From assembly GCA_031841125.1 (NCBI GenBank), contig CM063108.1, forward strand, positions 29,439,399 through 29,503,398: a stretch of DNA of 64,000 bases. The letters are read 5' to 3'. Positions within the stretch are counted from its first letter, which is position 1, and every line of letters begins with the position of its first letter. The translations under genes were made by a program, and so were the position numbers. This document shows positions 1-10,361 of the stretch, one piece after another. The notes below the pieces were generated by a model. It made no database searches, was not told the DNA's origin, and was given only the letters and a program-made list of their open reading frames with translations. This stretch comes from Acanthococcus lagerstroemiae (Eukaryota; Arthropoda; Insecta; Hemiptera; Eriococcidae).

Positions 1-59
1 CGCACGCCGCAGCACGCACTCAAGTCAGGTTAGAGGAGTCGCATTACGAAATTGTTCCG

Positions 60-834
60 CACCCTCTTTATGACCCCGACCTTGCTCCTAGTGTTGCCAG
101 TGAGTAGTCGGGTGAGAATGACGTCGTGTCTGCGATGACCGGTGGGGAGGATGACTGTTGCCGGGGTGTCGAAGATGGATCGAAGTTTACTTGTGGGACG
201 TTGAGCTTGCCAGCGTTGAGACCATTCTGCTGCGATGGCTGTGCTGATGAGGTGAGTTGCTTCTGGGTTGGTCAGCGTTGAAGGTGGAAGTCCGAGAGTT
301 TCTAGGACCGTTTCTAGTCTGGGTGCAAAGCGTTTCCGATTGTAAGTTCTGTGGCGGTTGATTTCCTCCAGTTGAAATAGCGTTCGTGTGGATTTTTTGA
401 TGCGGATGATGAAGCGAAAAAAAATCAGTTGTCGGCGAAGGTCTGGTGGAAGTTCGTTGCAGAGAAAATAGAGATTGGAGCAGGCTGTGGTGGGGAAGGC
501 ACCACGGCCAGGCGTAGTGCTCGATGGTGATTGGCGTTCAATTTATTTAAATCAATTTTGGTTGCTGCTGAGTAGATGGCAAGTCCGTAGTCGCATTTTG
601 AACGGATAAGTGGACGATAGATGCGTAGTAGAGATGTTGTATCGGCGCCGTAGGATGTGTGTGCTAGTTTTTTGAGATGATTGAGACGGGGAGAATTTCT
701 TGAGTTCTGTAATGTGATGTCTGAAGGTGAGTGATTGATCGAAGTGAAGTCCGATTGTAGGTGGAGTGGGAAGGGAAGTTCTATTTAAAGTGATGCTGAT
801 GGAGTGTTGACAGGTGTGTGCTTTGCAGACGTGT
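60..834 (-). pseudogene. Jockey-like RT thumb and C-terminal region
   Basis: This is the continuation of the same element beyond the MITE at 835-1114. Conceptual translation, with frame changes, gives TPPTIGLHFDQSLTFRHHI, then LRIYRPLIRSKCDYGLAIY, LNANHHRALRLAV, CNELPPDLRRQL and HDVILTRLLTGNTR. These match, in order, the region after the palm and the tail of Jockey ORF2 proteins. A clear RNase H core is not visible. Several frameshifts and an in-frame stop make it a pseudogene. It probably continues past position 1 of the window. Confidence 0.7.
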
Positions 835-1114
835 ATTCGCGTTTGGACACTCCTGTAGATGCGCCAGTGTCGTGGACGAAAAGATGATCAGGGTATGTTT
901 ACCACAGAAACATGTGCTAGTAAAATAAGGTCTAGCATCTTCAATATTGCTTTTTACGGAAATTTGAAGAGAACTTAAGTGTTCCTTATCATTTCCTTTC
1001 AGGTGAAGCCAACTTCAGTTTTTTTGCGGAACATTTTTGTCACTGATCATTTTTTCATCCAAGTACACCAATCAGCGCATTTCATTAGGCCGCTAGAGAG
1101 CGACAAACGCGAAT
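835..1114. mobile_element. MITE inserted in the Jockey-like RT
   Basis: A 280-bp segment interrupts the RT coding sequence and has no coding relation to it. Its ends are a perfect 11-bp inverted repeat (ATTCGCGTTTG at 835-845, CAAACGCGAAT at 1104-1114). Similarity between the two arms continues inward in broken form, including a shared ATGATCAG about 60-75 bp from each end. Dropping it brings TKTNA next to SKREYTS, the expected order in a Jockey RT. No convincing target duplication is seen, so the exact ends may be off by a few bases. Confidence 0.55.
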
Positions 1115-1918
1115 GGCGTTAGTTTTTGTGGCTGAAACTTCTAGGCAGTGGCGTGATGTCCAGGATGCGAGTTTGTTTACTGTTTCTTGGAACTGACGTG
1201 TTCCTTTTTGTGGCGATCTGCTGGAAATGAAAATAGTTAGGTCGTCTGCGAAGAGAGTTGATTTTACGGGTGTTGCTATTTCTTCACAAATTCTGCTGAA
1301 ACCTATGTTAAAGAGTGTGGGACTTAGAACGAAACCTTGAGGAACTCCATTGACTAGTGTTCGACTTGAGGAGATGGTGTGACCAAGACGAACTTTGCAG
1401 CGTCGGTTGGTGAGGAACTGCTGGATAAAGAGAAGTACACGGCCTTTGATATCCCATTTGTATAGTTGTTCGATGATTTGTATTTTCCAGATGGTGTCAA
1501 AGGCTTTTTGTATATCGAAGAAGACGGCTAGTACATGATGGCGACGGGAGAAGGCTTCGAAGATGGAGCTGGAAAGGAAGGAAAGTTGTTCTTCTGTTGA
1601 TCGGCCGGGTTGAAATCCAGCTTGTTGAGGGGGTATTAGTTTTCCTGTGGAAAGAATGCGTTGGAGCCGAGCGTTGACAATTTTTTCTAGGAGCTTATAG
1701 AGTACGGAGGTGAGTGAGATGGGTCTACAGCTGTCGATGAGGTGTGGAGGTTTGTGTGGTTTGAGAAGTGGTATGATGATTGCGTGTCGCCATGCTTGAG
1801 GAAATTGTCCTGTGTTCCAGATGGTGTCAGAGAGGCGGAGAATGAAACATTTCAGTTTGGGGTGTGCGTTTTTGATCATCGAAATGTGGATTTCGTCTAG
1901 CCCTGGACTTGCTGATTT
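1085..1918 (-). pseudogene. Reverse transcriptase domain, Jockey-like, broken
   Basis: The open frame gives 264 residues of RT. Fingers motif CRPISLTSVLYKLLEKIV lies at residues 51-68, AGFQPGRSTEEQL at 87-99, palm motif A VFFDIQKAFDTIW at 119-131 with the catalytic Asp at 122, NGVPQGFVLSPTLFN at 177-191, and the catalytic FADD box at 210-213. All expected catalytic aspartates are present in this segment. The final residues (VCRSLAA) are encoded by the inserted MITE, so the frame ends early and the thumb is separated from it. Codons upstream of the first Met, to about 1918, still read as RT, so the Met is not a real start. RT copies element RNA into DNA at the target site; this copy cannot make a full protein. 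Confidence 0.88.
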
Positions 1919-2199
1919 GGTGTGAAGGAAAAATATATGAATAAACCACGAAAACCAAACATTTTAGACCTCCTTTCCCACTAATGCATTTTTCTCCCAG
2001 TTTCGCGTTAACGATTGCTAACAGGTACATGTACCAAGTATACTTACACATGAGTAGACCACAGCTCAACTATTACTCAGAGAAGATTTGTTCCATCTAT
2101 GGATGGCATTTTGAAGTAAACTAGTTTAGTGACAATTACAACTAGTGCGGGGCAATTCTGAGCAAACAGTTGTCATCTAGCGGAATTTTTTTAGAAATA

Positions 2200-2672
2200 C
2201 CGTATTTCTCCAAGTATAGTGCGCACTTTTTTGGGGTTTTTTGATTTTCCGAAATTGGGGTGCGCACTATATTCGAGGGCGCATTATATTCGAATGTTTT
2301 CAGCAAAATACCATAAAAATGCAAGAATCGAGGTGTCTGCGCCGTTAATCGAAAAATCGATTAAGAAGTGCTCCATCAGCAATTCATTAGACGGGTGTGA
2401 GGACGATTTCCTTTGGGAGAGAGTGATACATCTGAAGACGAAGATAGTGATGGGACCATTTCATGCGACGAAGATTAGGTTATAACTGTACATTTACAGA
2501 TCGTAGGTAATAGGTATTTAATTTTTAAGTCGACGAACCGATGTATTTTGGCAAAAAATTTTTTTTTCCATGTGCGCACTATATTCGACATATAAAATAA
2601 ATCCTAAAAAGACGTCTTCGAATTTCTACTGCGCATTATCTATGGGGGCGCACTATACTTGGAGAAATACGG
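2200..2672 (+). mobile_element. pogo/Tigger-like element remnant
   Basis: A 473-bp element with near-perfect TIRs (CCGTATTTCTCCAAGTATAG at the left, its complement at the right, about 27 of 28 positions matching) is flanked by TA dinucleotides at 2198-2199 and 2673-2674, as expected for Tc1/mariner/pogo transposition. Copies of the subterminal word GCGCACTATA recur inside both ends. The interior keeps a fragment of a pogo-type transposase tail, so this is an internally deleted copy of a once autonomous element. Confidence 0.88.
2341..2419 (+). pseudogene. pogo/Tigger transposase C-terminal fragment
   Basis: In the frame running from 2219 the text IKKCSISNSLDGCEDDFLWE matches the conserved tail of pogo/Tigger transposases, whose usual form is a CGI-NALDGTEDD-W block just after the DDE catalytic domain. 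No catalytic D residues remain. It lies inside the TIR-bounded element at 2200-2672 on the same strand, which supports the family call. Only about 26 codons are recognisable, so the assignment rests on this motif and on the TIRs. Confidence 0.75.
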
Positions 2673-2689
2673 TATAATGTTTTGAAATA

Positions 2690-4790
2690 GTTAGCTAGTT
2701 TGTGTTTGTGTAATACGTTAACAGAAGGGATTTGTTCCAGCTGACGTTTTAAACCTGAATTAGTGCACAAATTACTGATAGTAGTTCGTACCTGAATTGA
2801 AATAGGCAACGTTGAGAAAAAAATTAGGCTTCAGTGTCTATGTATGCAAGTAGATAACTAGGCGTTATCGCAATTGTTACGCGGTTTGTGTGCGTATCTA
2901 GATAGCTCCCTCGTCAGACCTTCGATGATATGATAGACTAATGGGAGTAGTGATAAGAAAGTACAATCATGTATGTTCTTTTTTTTCTGCACTAGCATAA
3001 GTCTACCTTGAAAAAATATAAAATCAGCATACTGTAAATATACCTATGACTTCACATACATATGGAAAAACGATGTGGGTATATTATAGGAGAACATGTG
3101 GTTTTATTTGGTAATATACGTGACTATGTAGCTTGCCTGGCCCATTAGTATGGTACCTACCCCCGATAAGTTTTGATTTATGTATACACTGGTGTGTATA
3201 TTGTATATGTAGGTAATGTAATTATGTACGGACGCTGACCGATTTTTCCACAAGAAAAGACTTCCGCAGAGGAGAAAGACCCTTTTCTGATATAAAAACA
3301 GAAACGTGTTTTGGCCAGTACCCTATTTGCCTTCCCTTAACGGTGCCCATCTGTGTACAGTTGAGGATTTATCAACTCATATTCGTCCATGAACTCGAGC
3401 AAGTTAAATTTTACCCACAGAATATAATAATGTTCAACGACCTGTCAGATCCTAAAAAGCAACCTAATATCATTTTCCAGATGTATGGTGAATTATCTGT
3501 CCACAGAAGGGAACTCAAATGTTCACAACTAGGAAACGTCACACGGACATTTACCCACTTCTCTTGTTTGTAAATCAATTGAAACTATTCTCATTAGGGA
3601 TGTTACCAATTCATGACTACAACTGAAGAAAAATGACGCCATCAATCAGTTTCACTAACACAATAACTACATAAAAAGCAGAGATGAAATAAGTGTCATA
3701 AAATGACATCATTATATGAAAATCTGTGAGCAGATTTGTAACGAGTTCCAAAAAAACCGGCCTACATCATCGCAGTTATATGTACTTACCTATCTGAAAA
3801 TTCAGCACTGATTTTCTTGTGGCTCGTCTATATAATTATTTTCAAAGTTCCGGTTCGTTTTTTTTTTGTGTGTCGACGGTTCGGAGAACATAACTGCTTC
3901 ATTAAAGCTGATTAAGATGAGTGACGATGGCTTTGATGGGCTTACCTGGGAACTAAATCCGAAATCATACTGAGAGGTCACCTGCATCGTAAATTTTATA
4001 AGCGTACATCTTCGTATTCACTCTGCAGGATCTTACTTTTTATGTATTTTTGAAGTTCAACATTTCCGGAAGATCGGATTTTGTTCGTTCTAAATTCCTT
4101 TGACGTGATAGGTAGACTATTTTTATTTTACCTCTACACTTTGGTGATGTCATCCTGACAGACCTTTTTTTTTCTTTTGGAAGATTAAACGAAGATTTCC
4201 GTTTTCTACTGATTCAGCTTTCAAGATACTGGTTTGCTAAAAGTGTAAACATGTATTAGTCACAATTTTTTTATCTAGAACTTAGAATTACTTTTCTCTC
4301 TTCAAACGTTCTGCTTGCATCAGCAAAGTGTGCATGATTACATAAGCCATTTGTACCCAGTTAGCTATTCGTGGTTCGTGATTAATAGCAAAAAAGGGCC
4401 AAATTAACAAGGTAAATGGGAGACCGCTGTGTCCAAAAAAAATTTCACTCAAATGATTACAAAAATTGAAATATTCATGCATCACTCGGAATAATAGACG
4501 ACTAACCGGCACGCTTCCAGGGAAGGACGTAGAAGCCTAAGTAAGATCCGTGCACTCTTCCAAAATCAGAATATAGAAATGTTAAAAGAAGTACTTTTAT
4601 GCTAAAATTAATGGAAAACTCAAATAATGTTGATTCATTACGCTCTTACGACTGTATTATACTTCTTTACTTATTGTATAACTAGTCAAAGCCATACTCG
4701 CGTGCAATGCGCGCGTTTTTCGCGAATCTGGGTGTAAGAGAGCCCCAAAACACTTGCGATCCCAGAGGCTCCAGAAATCTTAGTTCTGTT
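2690..4790. other. AT-rich sequence with no recognisable gene
   Basis: Both strands were read. Short open frames occur at 3343-3573 (plus), 3802-3987 (minus) and 4288-4512 (minus), but none shows a domain or convincing exon signals. No TIR pair was recognised here. Confidence 0.5.
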
Positions 4791-4799
4791 CTGGTAGCC

Positions 4800-5260
4800 C
4801 GGTTCCGATGAAAAATGGCTTAATATAATCGAATTTGACACAAAATTTGCTTAAAAAGATGAAAGAACCAAAACGATATTGGACTCAATCTAACCTAAAT
4901 GGACCATGAATTACTTGAACTAGATATGACGAAAAATGGATCAGGAAAGACAAAATCCAACATACCTGACCAAAATTTCAAAAATATCCTAATCTGAACT
5001 AAGTTGACTAAATCTGCCACCATTCAGCTGAAGAGACTACACATGAAAACTATCTAAAAGAAATATGGTCAAAAAGACCCAATCTGACGAAAATTGACAT
5101 GAAACTGCTCAGTGACTAAATAGCTTCGAAAAACCAATCGAATTGGATCAAAAGTCACCAAGTAATAAAAATGACAAAAATAGCAATATGCGACCAGAGC
5201 GACAGAAAACGACTAAATTCTTCCAAAAATGACCACATTTGACCGTGGCGGCGAGGGGGC
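4800..5260. repeat. Degenerate TGACCAAAAT-type motif tract
   Basis: For about 450 bp the plus strand is a loose succession of words such as TTTGACACAAAAT, TGACCAAAAT, GACGAAAAATGG and TTTGACCG, with spacing of roughly 10 to 25 bp and no fixed unit. The reverse complement of the same words (TTTTGGTCA) dominates 55,330-57,320. It ends at a G-rich patch near 5,250. Confidence 0.55.
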
Positions 5261-5489
5261 TCAAAGAAGAACTAAAGACACATCGGAGAAAGAAAACTGC
5301 GACAGATAAACCCTGATGAAACCAGGGGGAAACTACATCAGTATTCTTCCCGGAGATACGTCTCCATCACAAATGTTGATCTGGTCAACATTCGATACCT
5401 CGATTAACAATTTTGACACTTATCTCAAGTATAAAAATTTTTTGCCAAATGTTGATCGGTGTCAAATGTTGATCCTCTTTCAAACCCTG

Positions 5490-6590
5490 AAGTCTTGAAC
5501 GCCATATATAAAATAGTAATGGAAAAATATGAAAAGTTTGAGTTTCCCCCGCTAAAAACCACTGATAAAATTATTACAAACGAAAAAGAAAAATATAAAA
5601 AAATATTGGAATAACTTTTTCCACGAACAGTTGATACATTACCAAACTTTACTATCAACAAATTCAACGAAATCAAAAGTGATCAATTACGTAATATAAT
5701 CGAAAAATTGAATAATAAGAAGGCCACGGTCAAGACAACATATCAAATAAAATGATTAAAATAATAAATAAAAATGACCCAGAAATATTGAAAATATAGT
5801 ATTGGAAAAATACTTGAACTTTAACACCTTTCTGGAAACATGGAAAACCGGGAAAATAAAACTGTTGAATAAACCAGATAGAGATTCAACAGAAATAAAC
5901 TCCTACAGCCCAATCGCACTGCTGTCCCCAACAGGCAAACTTTATGAAAAGGTAATTAAACACTGTTTAAACGAAGAAAGAACGAAAGATAACATTCTCA
6001 ACAAAAAAAAAATCAATTTGGCTATAGGGAGGGAAGGTCAATAGAAACGGTACTCACTGAAATGGCTAAAACAATAGATAATTTCAGGAAAAGGTACAAA
6101 CTCGCCATACTAATAAGTTTTGATGTACAGGTTACCTTTGATAGAATCAAATGGTCAGGATACTTAAAAAGACATGAAAATGAACAAAATAAGCCCACAC
6201 TTGTTACCACTGACTAAAAGTCTTCTAGGAAATAGAAAAATAGTAGTGCTACCTGAAAAAGAAAACAAAATTTTAGAATACAGCCTCAGCGCAGGAGTAC
6301 CCCAAGGTTCAGCCCTCTCTCCCACCCTATTCAATGTAGCAATGTCAGAAGTACATAGGAAAGTAAAAGAAAGAAAAAGCATCAATCTGTTAAGGTTCGC
6401 AGACGATTTATTGCTGATTATAGAAGTGAATGAGGTACACAACGATTCACAAAAAATAAACGAAACTACAATAACAATGAACACGACATTAAAAGAACTC
6501 GGCGCCTTGAACTAATTCCTAACAAAACACAAATGTTGCTTGTATCAAGGAGACACAATAAGGGAGAATTTCTTCGAATCATGGAACAAG
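5490..6590 (+). pseudogene. Non-LTR RT pseudogene (R1/Jockey-like)
   Basis: The plus strand encodes a degraded RT spread over several frames. In order: KYEKFEFPPLKTTDKI (near 5530), LRNIIEKLNNKKA (near 5690), NSYSPIALLSPTGKLYEKV (5907-5963), GREGRSIETVLTEMA-like text near 6030 across a frameshift, ILISFDVQVTFDRIKW for palm A near 6115, then a cleaner stretch 6174-6515 with SAGVPQGSALSPTLFN and the catalytic LLRFADDLLLI. Wording around GVPQGSALSP fits the R1/I/Jockey group. Palm A still has its Asp (FDVQ) but the following AFD is VTFD. Stops and frameshifts exclude activity. No endonuclease or 3' tail is recognised. Confidence 0.82.
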
Positions 6591-6594
6591 AATC

Positions 6595-6950
6595 AAGCTA
6601 AACCAAAAAACCACCCCCTTCCCTGTAGGAATTTTTCACTCCTCTCAGCAGTTGGGAAAAGTTACAATTTCAGTCAGGTGGAGTTGAAAAAATCGAACGA
6701 GTCAAAGAAAGTTTTTTTTGTTTTGCTTGCTTTGAAACTTGGGAATTGAGTTTAGAAGTTGGAAAAACCCAACAAGTTGAAAGTTTTTTTTTTTTTGTTT
6801 GTTTTGATATTTGAGAATTTTGAGCTGAGTCAGAAAAATCCAACAAGTCAAAAGGCTTTTTTTTTTGTTTGATACTTTGGAATTTTGAATTGAGTAATTC
6901 GGACTTCCACAATTTCCCCCCCCCCTTCGAGGAAAGGTACGTCCCTGGAA
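6595..6950. repeat. Dispersed repeat with AACCCAACAAGTC motif, copy 1
   Basis: About 350 bp containing three loose repeats of a roughly 90-bp unit: a GTTGGAAAAACCCAACAAGT-like core, a T-rich stretch, then a GATATTTGGGAATTTTGA-like segment. It ends in GGTACGTCCCTG at about 6950. The same organisation is found at 27,078-27,387, where ends and target duplication are clear, and at 58,575-58,800. This copy's left boundary is uncertain. Confidence 0.65.
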
Positions 6951-7379
6951 ACAATACAGTTTAAAACGAAATTAATACGTAGGGATGATAATACGTAGAT
7001 CATAACATGAACTGTAACAAGCACATTATATTTATACATAATAGGTAAGATTAAGAAATACTCGTAATAAAATAAAAGCACTGTACAGCAACATATGATA
7101 CTCAGAAAAGAGAAATTTTATACAACGCCCTCTTTTGATCAATTACAAGAATAAGGATCCTCAATTTACTTTGAAAGAATAAAGAAATCAGACATTAAAA
7201 AACTAAAAATCTTGTAAAGGCTCATAATAAGTGTAATATGTATCAGGATATAGAACGATCTCCGTTATAGCAGTTCACGCAACAACTGGAATAATCCCAG
7301 TAGAACTTCCATTAAGCCAGACTAACCAAATTGAAAAAGTAAAATCAGAATAATATAAATCTGGCGGATAAGCTTTTAA

Positions 7380-8300
7380 AACAGACTCTCGAGTCAGGAA
7401 GAATAATCTTTGCTGGAAAAATATAAATAAAATACCATTGGACAAAACTGAGCTAACTGAAATACAAAAATTGGTGAAGAAAATGTTAGAGAAGATATTA
7501 AAAAATATGATTAGAAGTTAGGCTCGAACTCGGTGGCGGGAGAGACGTTATGTTGAAGCTAAAAGATCAGACAGGAAAAGTGACTCAAAATCAAGAAGAA
7601 ATTGTAGAGGCAGCAACAAGTTTTTACGAAGACTTTTACCGCGAGCGAAACGAGCTATGAAAAATAACAAAAACTGGAGGGTGTAAGAAGGAAGGAATCC
7701 CGGAAATAATGGAGAAAGAAGTGGAATAAGTACTAAATAGACTGAATAATGACACAGCCCCAGGACCGGATGGAATTACGAACGAAATGCTGAAAAGGTT
7801 TGGCGATCAGAGAGTTCCACACCTGGCTAAAATATTTAACAAAATTCTAATTATGAAAACAAATATGTAATATTATTATACAAAAAATGGGGGAAGGAAC
7901 TCATTGAAAATTACAGGCCAATAAGCTTAACATCGAACATCTGTAAAGTATTTATGGCAGTCTTAAAAAGACGATGTATAACCATTTGGATTCAAATCAT
8001 CAGGGTAATGAACAGGCGGGATTCAGAAAAGGCTTCTCAACTGTAGAGAATATTTTCGTTGTGAACCTAATTATTGAAGAAAAAAAACACACGAATATGT
8101 TGTGGAAATTGAAATGCTTTGCATAGGCTTTCATAAGGCATTTGATTCAGTGGATCATAAATATATATTAAAAGCACTGGAAAATAAGGGAATTGAAAGT
8201 GGGTTTATCAAAGTTATACAGAATTGCTATGCAAATTCGAGTGTAAGAGCCAGCCTTAAAAGCAAACGGAGGGAATTCAAAATTGGGAGGGGGTTCGACA
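7380..8300 (+). pseudogene. RTE-type non-LTR RT pseudogene
   Basis: Conceptual translation across frames gives the linker and RT of an RTE element: LKLKDQTGKVTQNQEEIVEA and SFYEDFYRERNE (7555-7660), LNRLNNDTAPGPDGITNEML (7736-7795), ENYRPISLTSNICKVF (7908-7955), then FHKAFDSVDHKYILKALENK and FIKVIQNCYANSSVRASL (8126-8265). It stops at EFKIGRG followed by a frameshifted VRQG, just before the expected catalytic FADD region, where another repeat begins (8300). Palm A reads CIGFHKAFDS, so the usual catalytic Asp before the hydrophobic step appears replaced by Gly. Many frameshifts; no endonuclease is clear. RTE assignment follows from KAFDSVDH and the APGPDGITNE block. Confidence 0.8.
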
Positions 8301-8395
8301 AGGGGGCGAATTTTTAGTTTTCAAAAAATATTTGTCGGCAAATTTTTAGTTTTCACCCCCCCCCCCCCCGAACTGAAAGTCAAGTTTCGCCTCTG
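8300..8395 (-). repeat. CGAAACTTGACTTTCAG repeat family, copy 1
   Basis: Read on the minus strand, this copy starts CAGAGGCGAAACTTGACTTT, runs through a long poly-G tract, then text like TTTGCCGACAAATATTTT. The same order occurs at 24,015-24,252 and 24,926-25,120. It abuts the RTE pseudogene, so it either truncated that element or inserted at its broken end. Confidence 0.6.
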
Positions 8396-8680
8396 GGGAA
8401 AGCTACGTGGAGGCGTATGCCCAAAAATGGGCGTAGGTACTGACACACACGTTTGGTCGACAATCGGCGTAAAATGTGCCTGCCCATTTTAATTTTTTTT
8501 CAATCACTTTATTTCTCTTTAAACTGATAGCGCCGCCGCACGTTTTTCGATTGTTGTCGCAACATATACGCTTATTTTATTTTTGTAAGTATTTTATAAA
8601 CGCATACTTTTTTCTTCTTCAGTGTACCGGCGTCGCAGCGTCAAAATGGCGGCGGCGCACCGGGCATTTGCCCGAATTGC
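8396..8680. other. GC-richer sequence, unassigned
   Basis: A stretch with GGCGTAGGTACTGACACAC and a GGCGGCGGCGCACCGGGC patch. It appears to be part of an older repeat because it resumes at 10,362 (CATCCGCCCCTGAGGCTGA) after the hAT-like element. No coding signal was recognised. Confidence 0.4.
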
Positions 8681-8973
8681 CCTATGGCCAGGGCTGCGAT
8701 GTTTAAAACGACTCGTTGTTTTAAAACGTTTAAAACACGTTTTAAAACAACGAAAAAACAAAAACATGTACAAAAAAAACGTTTTAAACGTTTTTTAAGC
8801 GTTTTAAACATGTTTTTTTATTGTTAATTTTAAATTTAAAAAAAAGTTTTTTAAAAGAAATTTTATTACTTCGAAGCCTCAATTTGAACATTTAAAAAGA
8901 TAACTAAGACAAAAAAAGCAGCTAAAATAGCTGCTGGAAGAGGGTCGGCTTTTGACTGAAAAATTAGAGACTA

Positions 8974-9117
8974 AAGTCTGGTCCAGTTAAGAAACATAAT
9001 GTTTTCACGGTGCTGATAACGTTTTCTCGAACTTGTCCTTCCCCTCCAACTCCAAAATCCCAATATATCGATGTGTATTGCGGGCAGCCAGTTATGTTTC
9101 TTGACTGGACCAGACTA
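8974..9117. mobile_element. 144-bp MITE with 25-bp TIRs
   Basis: Terminal inverted repeats AGTCTGGTCCAGTTAAGAAA (left) and its complement (right) match at about 24 of 25 positions. TA dinucleotides flank it at 8972-8973 and 9118-9119, suggesting a Tc1/mariner-type non-autonomous element. It is nested in the hAT-like element at 8689-10353. Confidence 0.75.
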
Positions 9118-9130
9118 TATAGTTGCTAGA

Positions 9131-9405
9131 TGGACGCTGTTAAGCGTAAGGGAACTAACCAGCAAAATCTGTTGTTTGAGAACACGTGATTCGAAGTTCA
9201 AGAGCCATGTAGAAACTGGTAGCAAATATATGATGACATAGCGTTTCCTGATAAGCTTCTTTCAACGTGAGTAGTGAGTGCACATAATATTTGAATCGCG
9301 GGCCCAATTTTGAAAAAATTCTACTTTATACACTCTTTCCAACGATACTAATAATTAATTTTGTTCACATATGTTGGTTGGTTCCCTTACGCTTAACAGC
9401 GTCCA
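9131..9405. mobile_element. MITE family with GGACGCTGTTAAGC termini, copy 1
   Basis: A 275-bp element with TIRs TGGACGCTGTTAAGCGTAAG and its complement (25 bp, perfect). The interior includes GAGAACACGTGATTCGAAGT. A second, more diverged copy in the opposite orientation lies at 61,071-61,311 and shares that interior, which confirms a dispersed family. Nested in the hAT-like element at 8689-10353. Confidence 0.8.
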
Positions 9406-9920
9406 AGTGTAGTGAATGTTCGAAAATAATGTCCAAAAATTCAAAAAATTTGATAAAATATGCTTCTAAAATACCAAATATGCAATTATATTGAAATATT
9501 ATGCAGAAATAAAGGATTTCAAATAGGGCTCATTTCACTCAGAATTTCATATGTTTCGCAAAGATATCTTCAAAATGTTTGATTTGATTCGATTCACGGA
9601 GTAAAAGGTAGGTGGACAGTGGACAAACTAGACAGTAGACACTGAACTGAGATGACAAAAAAAAAGCAAGCTACCTCGCAGTCTCGCAGATAGCGAGATA
9701 GTCAGAGGGTGTCTGCTATGTTCTATGTTGTTGTCTGCTTATATGGAAATTTTACTGCATTCATTGACTAGCTGGTAAGTCAATAGAATGAGCTTTTCGC
9801 TAGCTTCATCGCTAACTTCCTACACTAGTATTGATAAAACAAAACCAAATCTGAAATGCTGAAGCTTTGAAGCTAATATTCAGACACAGTACCAACGTCT
9901 GTTATCTGAATAACCGTACC

Positions 9921-10101
9921 CAGTAGCGTATCCAGGATGAAATTGGAGGGGGGGCCAAACTGGAAAAAAATAATATGGGAATTAGGGCAGAGTGGTAGAA
10001 GGGGGAAGGGGGCGCAAGTAGATTATAAGAAAAATTGAAGTTGCCAAGGTGGTCGGGTCTAGACCCCCTGGATATCACCCCCTCCCCTAAATACGTCACC
10101 G
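9921..10101. mobile_element. hAT-like element, CAGTAGCGTATCCAGG family, copy 1
   Basis: A 181-bp element starting CAGTAGCGTATCCAGG and ending with CCTAAATACGTCACCG, the imperfect complement. It is flanked by perfect 8-bp duplications accgtacc (9913-9920 and 10102-10109). The interior has poly-G and a GGGTCTAGACCCCCTGG palindrome. A shorter copy with its own perfect duplication is at 53,053-53,158. Confidence 0.88.
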
Positions 10102-10361
10102 ACCGTACCTACACGTAACTGTAAGTCTGTAACCAATAATAATTAATAATGTTGAAATTATGAATTTAAAAAATTGAAAATTCATGAAATTGTCGTATTT
10201 AAACAGTTTTAAACAGTTTTTTTTTTTTGTTTTAAACGCGTTTAAAACATGGTATTTGCAAATATTCAATTGCGTTTTAAAACAAAAAAACGTTTTAAAC
10301 AAAAAAACTGTTTGTTTTGTTTTTTTCAAAAAAAAGTTTTTTTTGCAGCCCTGTCTATGGC

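Larger units (their letters stand above)
1..1918 (-). mobile_element. Jockey-like non-LTR retrotransposon, truncated
   Basis: A minus-strand non-LTR retrotransposon runs off the left edge of the window. Reading from high to low coordinates it holds the RT palm and fingers (1918-1110), a foreign insertion (1114-835), then the thumb and C-terminal region (834 to about 60). Near 1918 the text reads SPGLDEIHISMIKNAHP, the usual start of Jockey RT, and homology stops abruptly there, so the copy is 5'-truncated with no endonuclease. The C-terminal part has recognisable motifs such as LRIYRPLIRSKCDYG, HHRALRLAV and HDVILTRLLTGNTR. Clade assignment rests on these motifs, not on a tree. Confidence 0.85.
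8689..10353. mobile_element. hAT-like element with GTTTTAAAC motif array
   Basis: A 1,665-bp element begins CAGGGCTGC and ends GCAGCCCTG. It is flanked by cctatggc (8681-8688) and tctatggc (10354-10361), an 8-bp target duplication matching at 7 of 8 positions, as for hAT elements. Both subterminal regions (8,700-8,830 and 10,200-10,350) are packed with GTTTTAAAACG/GTTTAAAACA words. No transposase is recognisable. Three younger elements sit inside (8974-9117, 9131-9405, 9921-10101), so the original was about 1.07 kb. Confidence 0.85.
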
